The notes beneath the pieces were generated by a model, which searched no databases, was not told the origin of the DNA, and worked only from the letters and a program-made list of their open reading frames with translations. 64,000 nucleotides of DNA from Thauera propionica. Lineage in GTDB: Bacteria; Pseudomonadota; Gammaproteobacteria; Burkholderiales; Rhodocyclaceae. This document shows, one piece after another, positions 28,509 through 35,769 of this stretch; within the stretch, counting starts at the first letter, position 1; every line of letters starts with the position of its first letter. The DNA lies in assembly GCF_002245655.1 (NCBI RefSeq), contig NZ_NOIH01000026.1:62001-126000 (forward strand). Direction: 5' to 3'. The translations under genes were made by a program, and so were the position numbers.

Positions 28509-29330
28509 ATGCCCCTCGACCCGCAACGCCTGCGCGCCCGCTACGGCGACCTCGGCCTTTCGCTTCAGGCGGCCAGCTCGCCGCTCATCGAACACCTGCT
28601 CGATCACCGCTCGGTGCGCGCCTACCTGCCGGACCCGGTCGGTGATGACGAACTCGCCGCAATCGTCGCCGCCGCGCAGTCGGCCGCCAGTTCGTCCAAC
28701 CTGCAGGCCTGGAGCGTGGTGGCCGTGCGCGACCCGGCAACCCGCGCCGCGCTGGCCGAGTGCGCCGGCGGCCAGGCGCACGTGAAGGACGCCCCGCTGC
28801 AGCTGGTGTGGCTGGCCGACCTCGCCCGCCTGCGCCATCTCGCCGAGACGACCAGCCGCCCGGCCGAGGCGCTTGAATACACCGAGATGTTCCTCGTCGG
28901 CGTCATCGACGCCGCGCTGGCAGCACAGAACGCGGTCGCGGCGGCCGAGTCGCTCGGCCTCGGCACCGTGTATATCGGCGGCATGCGCAACCAGCCGGAG
29001 AAGGTGGCCGAACTGCTGGCCCTGCCGCCGGGGGTGGTCGCGGTGTTCGGCATGTGCGTCGGCCGTCCGGACCCGGCCCAGCCGGCCGCGGTCAAGCCGC
29101 GGCCGCCGCAGTCGGTGGTGCTGCACCACGAGAAGTACTCGCTCGAAGCCCAGGCGCCAGGCATCGAGGCCTACAACGCCACCATGGCGCGCTTCTACGA
29201 AGAACAGCAGATGAACGTACATGGCACCTGGGCAGTGCATTCGGCCAAGCGCATCGCCGGTCCGCAGACCCTGTCCGGGCGCGACCGTCTGGTCGAGGCG
29301 CTGCACAACCGCGGCTTCAAGCTCAAGTAA
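28509..29330 (+). CDS. NfsA-type NADPH-dependent nitroreductase (FMN)
   Basis: 273 residues. The nitroreductase fold start HRSVRAYLPDPV and the FMN-binding QSAASSSNLQAWSVVAVRD and GLGTVYIGGMRNQPEKV segments match the NfsA/FRP group, including the long C-terminal excursion (HHEKY...YNATMARFY). Likely reduces quinones, flavins or nitroaromatics with NADPH; physiological substrate unknown. GGAG lies 7 bases before the ATG. It is 39 bp upstream of the unknown 471-residue gene and probably co-transcribed with it. Confidence 0.87.
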   Translation: MPLDPQRLRARYGDLGLSLQAASSPLIEHLLDHRSVRAYLPDPVGDDELAAIVAAAQSAASSSNLQAWSVVAVRDPATRAALAECAGGQAHVKDAPLQLVWLADLARLRHLAETTSRPAEALEYTEMFLVGVIDAALAAQNAVAAAESLGLGTVYIGGMRNQPEKVAELLALPPGVVAVFGMCVGRPDPAQPAAVKPRPPQSVVLHHEKYSLEAQAPGIEAYNATMARFYEEQQMNVHGTWAVHSAKRIAGPQTLSGRDRLVEALHNRGFKLK

Positions 29331-29369
29331 GGCGGGCCCCGCGGCCCTGCCCCATCAAGGAAGAGACCG

Positions 29370-30785
29370 ATGCGCAAACGCGACACCATCCTGACCACCG
29401 ACCAGAAGGCACTGGCGGTCAACCTCGACAAGTTCAAGTACGGCTCCATCGTCGAGATCGGCGCCGGGCAGGAAGTGGCCCGCCGCTTCTTCCAGGTCGG
29501 CGCCGCCGCCGGCACCATCGCCAAGACCATGTCGGCCTACGACATGGCGGTCAGCGACGACATCTACGGCCATGTCGACCGCTACGTGAGCCGCGCCCGC
29601 CTGCTGCAGATGCTGGACAAGGAGTTCACCCAGGTGGTGGACCGCCTCGCCCACGTGCGGGCGAAGAACACCACCTTCTTCGCCTATGCGGCGACGGTGA
29701 CCGCACGCAGCTTCAAGCAGAAGAACGAATGCCACGGCTGGATCGGCGTGCGCCTGCAGCTGCACCCGGGCGCCGCGCCAAGCGATGTGATCCTGCACGT
29801 GCGCATGCTCGACGACACCAACGCGCAGCAATCCGAAGCGCTCGGCATCCTCGGCGTGAACCTGATCCACGGCGCCTTCTTCCACCACGACCAGCCCGAA
29901 TGGATCGTCGAAGGCCTGGGCGACGGCCTCACGCCCGAGCGCATCGAGGTCGACCTCATCCACTTCTCGGGCCCCTACTTCGAGGAAGTGGAAAACCGGC
30001 TGATGAACCTGCACCTGATCCGCAGCTGGCTGACGCGCGCCGTGGTGTTCAACCCCGACGGCGAGGTCGTGGTGCCGGGCGAGCTGTTCTACCGCAAGCC
30101 GGTGATGGTGATGCGCGGCAGCTTCAAGCCGGTGACCTGCGTCAATGTGGACATGATGGCCTCCGGCCTGAAGCAGTTCAGCCAGCTCGCCGCGGTCGAC
30201 GAGACCAGCATCCTGCAGCTGGCCGAGATCACGATGAACTCGCTGATCAGCGGCGACAACGTCGACGGTGCCGACTTCCTCGCCCGTGTGGACCTGCTGA
30301 CCTCCCAGGGCTACACGGTGATGATTTCAGACTACGTCCGCTTCTTCCGCCTGCGAGCCTACCTGCGGCGCTACACGCAGAAGCCGATCGGCATCGTGCT
30401 GTCGGTACGCGACTTCCAGTTCCTGTTCGACGAGAAGTACTACGAAGGCCTGGAGGGCGGCATCCTCGAGGCCTTCGGCAAGCTCTTCCCCGACAACACC
30501 CACGTCTACGTCTATCCCTCGCGACCGAAGGGCGCCCAGCCGGACGAGCTGGTCACGCTCGACAACGTCCAGGTGCCGGAAAACCTGCGCCACCTGCTCT
30601 CCCACCTGGTGACCAACGAGAAGCTCGTGGCCGTGCACCCCCACGACGAAGGCCACCTGCACATCGACGTCACCGAGGTGTTGCAAGGCCTGCGCCGTGG
30701 TCGCGGCGACTGGGAAACCGACGTACCCGAGGCCGTCGCCCGCCGCATCATCGACAGCCGCCTGCTGGGCTTCGATACCGAGTGA
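29370..30785 (+). CDS. Conserved protein of unknown function, 471 residues
   Basis: Soluble protein with no signal peptide or membrane segment; AAGGAAGAG precedes the ATG. It belongs to a family I recognise by its start (MRKRDTILTTDQKALAVNLD, then KYGSIVEIGAGQEVARRFF) and by VRMLDDTNAQQSEALGILGVNLI and FDEKYYEGLEGGILEAFG. Homologues in varied bacteria and cyanobacteria carry conflicting labels (nicotinate-nucleotide adenylyltransferase, TonB-dependent receptor), none supported by a motif here: I see neither the HxGH nucleotidyltransferase motif nor a TonB box or barrel. EIGAGQEVARRF looks vaguely like a nucleotide- or SAM-binding loop. Function open. Confidence 0.7.
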   Translation: MRKRDTILTTDQKALAVNLDKFKYGSIVEIGAGQEVARRFFQVGAAAGTIAKTMSAYDMAVSDDIYGHVDRYVSRARLLQMLDKEFTQVVDRLAHVRAKNTTFFAYAATVTARSFKQKNECHGWIGVRLQLHPGAAPSDVILHVRMLDDTNAQQSEALGILGVNLIHGAFFHHDQPEWIVEGLGDGLTPERIEVDLIHFSGPYFEEVENRLMNLHLIRSWLTRAVVFNPDGEVVVPGELFYRKPVMVMRGSFKPVTCVNVDMMASGLKQFSQLAAVDETSILQLAEITMNSLISGDNVDGADFLARVDLLTSQGYTVMISDYVRFFRLRAYLRRYTQKPIGIVLSVRDFQFLFDEKYYEGLEGGILEAFGKLFPDNTHVYVYPSRPKGAQPDELVTLDNVQVPENLRHLLSHLVTNEKLVAVHPHDEGHLHIDVTEVLQGLRRGRGDWETDVPEAVARRIIDSRLLGFDTE

Positions 30786-30933
30786 ATCCGCCCGCCGGGG
30801 GCAGCGCTCGCCCCCGGCCGCCTCACCCGATTTACCCGGCATGCGCCGGCCATCTATATTGGGAACAGGGGCGCCCCGGGAAAACGGCGGGCCGGGAGCA
30901 CCCAACCGCCCGACATGAGCACCCGAGGCGCCG

Positions 30934-32805
30934 ATGGAACCCGAGCAACTGCTGATCCTCGTCATTCTGGCCGCAACCGTCGGCGCCTTCCTGTGGGGCC
31001 GCTGGCGGCACGACATGGTGGCCGCCGCCGCCCTGCTCGCCTGCGTGCTCGGTGGCCTGGTCGAGCCCGGCGCCGCGTTCGCGGGCTTCGGCCACCCCGC
31101 GGTCATCACGGTAGCCTGCGTGCTGGTGCTGAGTCGCGGCCTGCAGACCTCCGGCGCGGTCGATGCGCTGGCGCGCGCCATCCTGCCGGCAAAGGCCGGC
31201 CGCACGCTCAGCCTGGCGGCGCTGATGGGTCTCGGCGCGCTGCTGTCGGGCTTCATGAACAACGTCGGCGCCATGGCCCTGCTGATGCCGGTAGCCATCC
31301 ACCTCTCGGAGCGGCTCGGACTCACGCCGGGTCAGATCCTGATGCCGCTGGCCTTCGGCACCATCCTCGGCGGCATGACGACGCTGATCGGCACCCCGCC
31401 CAACCTCATCGTCTCGGGCTTCCGCGCCACCGCCGGCCAGGGTGGCTTCGGAATGTTCGACTTCACACCGGTCGGGCTGGCCGTGGCCCTGACCGGCATC
31501 CTGCTCGTCGCGCTCGTGGGCTGGCGGCTCGTGCCGGCCCGCACGCAGGCGGGCATCGAGGGTTTCGAATCGGGGGCCTACATCACCGAGGTGCGCGTCC
31601 CTGCGGACAGCAAGGCGGCCGGCCTGAGCCTGCGCAAGATCGAGGCGGAACTCGTCGATGTGGATGCGCAGATCGTCGGTGTGGTGCACAAGGAGGTTCG
31701 CCTCATCGCGGCCAATCCCGGACGCAAGGTCCACGCCGGCGACATCCTGATGATCGAGGCCGAGGCCGAATCGCTGGCTGACGTGCTGTCCATCCTTGGC
31801 CTGAAACTGGAGGAAGCGGTCACGCCCGAGGAGGCCGCCGGGAACGGCAGCGAGGACGCCAATGGCGCCAGAGCCCAGGCCGGTGCGATCGCCACGACAG
31901 CCGCTGGCAAGGATGGAGACGGGAGCGAGACGGCCGCGGCGAAGTCGGGCGAGATCGTGCTGATGGAGCTTGCGGTGCTGCCCGGCTCGCCGCTCTCCGG
32001 GCGCTCGGCCACCGACATCATGCTGCGCACCCGCTACGGCATCAACCTGCTGGCGCTGTCGCGCGAGGGCCAGCGCTCGATGAAGCGGCTGCGCAGGATC
32101 GCCATCCAGTCCGGCGACCTGCTGCTGTTGCAGGGGCCGCCCGAGTCGATTTCGGAGTTCGCCGCCGATGCCGCCTGCGTGCCGCTGGCCGCGCGCGAAC
32201 TCTACATCCCGGACCGGCGCAAGGCATGGGAGGCAGCCTCGATCATGACCCTGTCGATCGCCGTCGCGGCCCTCGGCCTGCTGCCGGCGGCTGTAGCCTT
32301 CGCCATCGGCGTGCTCGCCTCGATGGCCCTGCGCACGGTGCCGCCGCGCGCGGTCTATGAGGCGATCGACTGGCCCATCATCGTGCTGCTGGCATGCCTG
32401 ATTCCCGTGGCAAGCGCGATGGAAACCACCGGCACCGCCGACCTGATCGCGCGCACCCTGATGGACAATGTGGCACAGGGCCACGCCGTCGCGGGGCTGG
32501 TCGTGATCCTGGTCATCACCATGTTCCTGTCGGACGTCATGAACAACGCCGCCACCGCCGCGGTGATGTGCCCGATCGCGATCGGCACTGCGTCGGCGCT
32601 GGGCGTTAATCCTGACTCGTTCCTGATGGCAGTGGCCATCGGGGCGTCGTGTGCCTTCCTGACACCGATCGGTCACCAGAACAACACGCTGATCCTCGGC
32701 CCGGGCGGTTTTCGCTTCGGCGACTACTGGAAACTGGGCCTGCCCCTGGAGATCGTGGTAGCCGCAGTTGCCATACCGATGCTACTTTGGGCGTGGCCAT
32801 TATGA
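30934..32805 (+). CDS. SLC13/CitT-family anion transporter with two RCK_C domains
   Basis: 623 residues. Membrane segments occur in the N-terminal (1-195) and C-terminal (about 430-620) halves, each with a duplicated motif typical of SLC13: GFMNNVGAMALLMP and VMNNAATAAVMCPIAIG, and the Ser/Asn-rich hairpins TLIGTPPNLIVSG and TPIGHQNNTLILGPGG. Between them are two regulatory TrkA-C (RCK_C) domains (about 204-290 and 350-425) split by a low-complexity Ala/Gly linker. Family members carry sulfate, dicarboxylates or other anions with Na+. Substrate unknown; no sulfur genes adjoin it. Confidence 0.85.
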   Translation: MEPEQLLILVILAATVGAFLWGRWRHDMVAAAALLACVLGGLVEPGAAFAGFGHPAVITVACVLVLSRGLQTSGAVDALARAILPAKAGRTLSLAALMGLGALLSGFMNNVGAMALLMPVAIHLSERLGLTPGQILMPLAFGTILGGMTTLIGTPPNLIVSGFRATAGQGGFGMFDFTPVGLAVALTGILLVALVGWRLVPARTQAGIEGFESGAYITEVRVPADSKAAGLSLRKIEAELVDVDAQIVGVVHKEVRLIAANPGRKVHAGDILMIEAEAESLADVLSILGLKLEEAVTPEEAAGNGSEDANGARAQAGAIATTAAGKDGDGSETAAAKSGEIVLMELAVLPGSPLSGRSATDIMLRTRYGINLLALSREGQRSMKRLRRIAIQSGDLLLLQGPPESISEFAADAACVPLAARELYIPDRRKAWEAASIMTLSIAVAALGLLPAAVAFAIGVLASMALRTVPPRAVYEAIDWPIIVLLACLIPVASAMETTGTADLIARTLMDNVAQGHAVAGLVVILVITMFLSDVMNNAATAAVMCPIAIGTASALGVNPDSFLMAVAIGASCAFLTPIGHQNNTLILGPGGFRFGDYWKLGLPLEIVVAAVAIPMLLWAWPL

Positions 32806-32986
32806 CGAACGGAGTGGCAAGCCCTCGGCAGAGGCGACCGCCGCGCCGCGAAAGACGAAGCGTGACGCACTCGGCAGTCACGCAAACGTCGCACGGGACA
32901 GATTACCCAAATTGGGGCACATTGCTGGCTGGCGGCTCAACCCCGCCTACATCAGCACCCGATCAACCCGCGATGCCAAGGACGAG

Positions 32987-35749
32987 ATGACGCGCAATTC
33001 GCTGCACCTGCGACTGTGGCTGACCATCGGCCTTGCCGTGCTGCCGCTGTTCCTGTTCGTGCTGGTCGACTACCAGGAACGGCGGACGCAGGCCGTCGAG
33101 CGCGCACATGCCGAGGTCGAGCAGCGCCTTGCCGCCGCCCGCCGCGAAGCGCTCGGCGCGCACAAGATGGTCGAGTTCGTGCTGCGGATCATGGCGCGGT
33201 CGAACGACCTGCAGTCGCTCGACGGAACGAGTTGCAGCGAGATCGCCAAGCGCCTGCTGGTTTCGCGGGACGACTTCGCCAACATCGGCGCGGCCCTGCC
33301 GGACGGTAGCCTGTTCTGCAGTGCACGGCCGACGAGCGCAACGATCAATGTCTCCGATCGCACGTGGTTCCAGGCAGGCATGCGGGGCGGGGGCATCACC
33401 TACGGCGAGTTCATCGTCGGCCGGGTATCGGGCAGGCCGGGCATGGTGTTCGGCTACCCCTTGCACGGACCGCAGGGCGAAGTGCGGGGCGTGCTTTTCG
33501 CCTCGATCTCGCTCGACTGGGTGGACAAGCTGATTGACGACTTCAAGCTGCCGCCTGGCTGGGAGGCCAGCCTCATCGACATGGACGGCAGGATCCTGTC
33601 CCACCAGCCGGACGTGGACCGCTGGCGCGACCACGTCGTCGCCCCCGATCAGCTCGCCGCGTTGCGCCGGGCGTTGAACGAAGGCAGCGGCATCATCGAG
33701 CTGCCCGGATTCGACGGCATGCGCCGGCTGTACGGTGTCGCTGCGCCCGGCTTTGCGCCCGACAGCGGTCTGATGACGATCGGCGCCCCGCTCGAGCAGT
33801 CCCTCGACGCGGTCGACCGCCGTTTCCAGATCCACCTCGCCCTGCTGGGGGCGGTGACGATCCTGTCAGCGCTGCTCGCGCGGCTCTACATCTACCAGCT
33901 GATCGAAGTGTGGGCGGTACGCGTGCGCGACACCGTCGCCCGCATCGCCGCAGGCAGCCTCGGCACACGCGTCGGCAAGGGCACGTCGGTTCATGAACTG
34001 GACGAAGTGACGGCGGGCATCGACCGCATGGCTGCAGAGATCGAACGGCGCGATGCCGAATTGCGTCGGCTGTCGATGGCGGTCGAGCAGAGCCCGGAAT
34101 GCATCGTCATCACAGATACCAACGCCCGCATCGAGTACGTCAATGAGGCCTTCTGCCGCATCACCGGCTACTCGCGCGAGGAGGCCATCGGTCGCAACCC
34201 ACGCATCCTGAATGCCGGCCTCACGCCGCGCGAGACCTACGACGAACTGTGGGCCACGCTGTCGCGCGGCGAAGTCTGGCGCGGCGAGTTCCACAACACC
34301 CGCAAGGACGGCGCGAACTACCTGGAACTGGCGACGATCGCGCCGATCAAGCAGCCCGACGGCACCATCACGCACTATGTCGCGGTCAAGGAAGACATCA
34401 CCCAGCGCAAGCAGTCCGAGGCGCTGCTGCACCGGCTGGCCTACTACGACGCGCTGACCGGGCTCCCCAACCGCGCCCTGCTGCGCGACCGCCTGCAGCA
34501 GGCGATCCGAGGCAGCGGCCGCAGCGAAGCCTGGGGCATGCTGATGCTGCTCGACATCGACCGCTTCCAGCAGCTCAACGACTCGCGCGGCCATGCCAGC
34601 GGCGACCAGTTGCTGAAGGAACTCGGCAACCGCCTGCGCGCCGCCATGCGCGAGGACGACACGGTGGCGCGCCACGGCGACGATGACTTCGCGATCGTGA
34701 TCGAGAACATCGGCGACAGCCAGGACGACGCCATCGCGCACGCCGAGCTGATCGCGAGAAAGCTGCACGCCGAACTCGATGCGCCCTACGCACTCGGCGA
34801 GAACGGCAGCGAACCTCATTACGCCACGCTGAGCATCGGCGTGAGCCTGTTCCGCGGCAAGGCTGCCGCGCCCGATACGCTGCTCAAGCAGGCGGAGGTC
34901 GCGCTCTACAAGGCGAAGGAGGATGGCCGCAACACCATCCGCTTCTTCAACCCTGAAATGCAGGCCGTGGTCGATGCGCACGCACGCATGGAGATCGGCC
35001 TGCGCGAGACCCTGCAGTCGGGCGGTTTCCGCCTGTTCTACCAACCCCAGGTCGACCGCCACGGCCGCCTCGCCGGCGCCGAGGCGTTGATCCGCTGGCC
35101 CGGCGCCGACGGCCGGATGATCTCGCCGGCCGAGTTCATCCCGCTGGCCGAGGATACCGGCCTGATCGTGCAGATCGGCCAGTGGGTGCTGAGCACCGCC
35201 TGCGCGCAGATCGCGCAGTGGCAGCAGGCGCCGGCCACCCGCCACCTGTCGATCGCAGTCAACGTGAGTGCGCGCCAGTTCCACCAGGCCGACTTTGTCG
35301 AAGTCGTTCACCGCACGGTCGAAGCGGCGGGCATCGACCCAAGCCGGCTGAAGCTCGAGTTGACCGAGAGCGTCATCCTCGGCGACCTCGACGAGACCGT
35401 CGCGCGGATGAACCAGCTCCGTGCCCTTGGCATCCAGTTCGCGCTCGACGACTTCGGCACCGGCTATTCCTCGCTGTCCTACCTCAAGGGCCTGCCCTTC
35501 GCCCAGCTCAAGATCGATCAGTCCTTCATCCGCGACATGACGCAGGACGAAGGCAGCGAGATCATCGTGCTCGCCATCCTGTCGATGAGCCGCGCGCTCG
35601 GTCTCGAGGCGATCGCCGAAGGCGTCGAAACGCCGACACAGCGCGAATTCCTGCGCCTTCACGGCTGCGAGTTCTACCAGGGCTACCTGTTTGGCAAACC
35701 CCTGCCGATCGAGGCCTGGGGCGACTTCCTCGCCACGGCCTCGGGCTGA
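32987..35749 (+). CDS. Membrane PAS-GGDEF-EAL protein, probable c-di-GMP phosphodiesterase
   Basis: 920 residues from the ATG at 32987 (AAGGA upstream); the frame is open to 32768 but overlaps the transporter gene. Order: membrane segment (9-27), periplasmic Cache-like sensor (about 30-278), second membrane segment (282-303), HAMP (303-355), PAS (about 362-480), GGDEF (478-640), EAL (660-915). The GGDEF signature is degenerate (RHGDDDFAI), so cyclase activity is unlikely. The EAL domain keeps GAEALIRW, NVSARQF, ELTESV, DDFGTGYSS, KIDQSF and EGVET, so it should hydrolyse c-di-GMP. Confidence 0.9.
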   Translation: MTRNSLHLRLWLTIGLAVLPLFLFVLVDYQERRTQAVERAHAEVEQRLAAARREALGAHKMVEFVLRIMARSNDLQSLDGTSCSEIAKRLLVSRDDFANIGAALPDGSLFCSARPTSATINVSDRTWFQAGMRGGGITYGEFIVGRVSGRPGMVFGYPLHGPQGEVRGVLFASISLDWVDKLIDDFKLPPGWEASLIDMDGRILSHQPDVDRWRDHVVAPDQLAALRRALNEGSGIIELPGFDGMRRLYGVAAPGFAPDSGLMTIGAPLEQSLDAVDRRFQIHLALLGAVTILSALLARLYIYQLIEVWAVRVRDTVARIAAGSLGTRVGKGTSVHELDEVTAGIDRMAAEIERRDAELRRLSMAVEQSPECIVITDTNARIEYVNEAFCRITGYSREEAIGRNPRILNAGLTPRETYDELWATLSRGEVWRGEFHNTRKDGANYLELATIAPIKQPDGTITHYVAVKEDITQRKQSEALLHRLAYYDALTGLPNRALLRDRLQQAIRGSGRSEAWGMLMLLDIDRFQQLNDSRGHASGDQLLKELGNRLRAAMREDDTVARHGDDDFAIVIENIGDSQDDAIAHAELIARKLHAELDAPYALGENGSEPHYATLSIGVSLFRGKAAAPDTLLKQAEVALYKAKEDGRNTIRFFNPEMQAVVDAHARMEIGLRETLQSGGFRLFYQPQVDRHGRLAGAEALIRWPGADGRMISPAEFIPLAEDTGLIVQIGQWVLSTACAQIAQWQQAPATRHLSIAVNVSARQFHQADFVEVVHRTVEAAGIDPSRLKLELTESVILGDLDETVARMNQLRALGIQFALDDFGTGYSSLSYLKGLPFAQLKIDQSFIRDMTQDEGSEIIVLAILSMSRALGLEAIAEGVETPTQREFLRLHGCEFYQGYLFGKPLPIEAWGDFLATASG

Positions 35750-35769
35750 ACGCCGTCAGCTTTGTGGCG

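Noticed and set aside
29370-30785. NMN adenylyltransferase or TonB receptor label for the 471-residue protein
   Set aside because: No HxGH motif, no TonB box, no signal peptide and no beta-barrel pattern.
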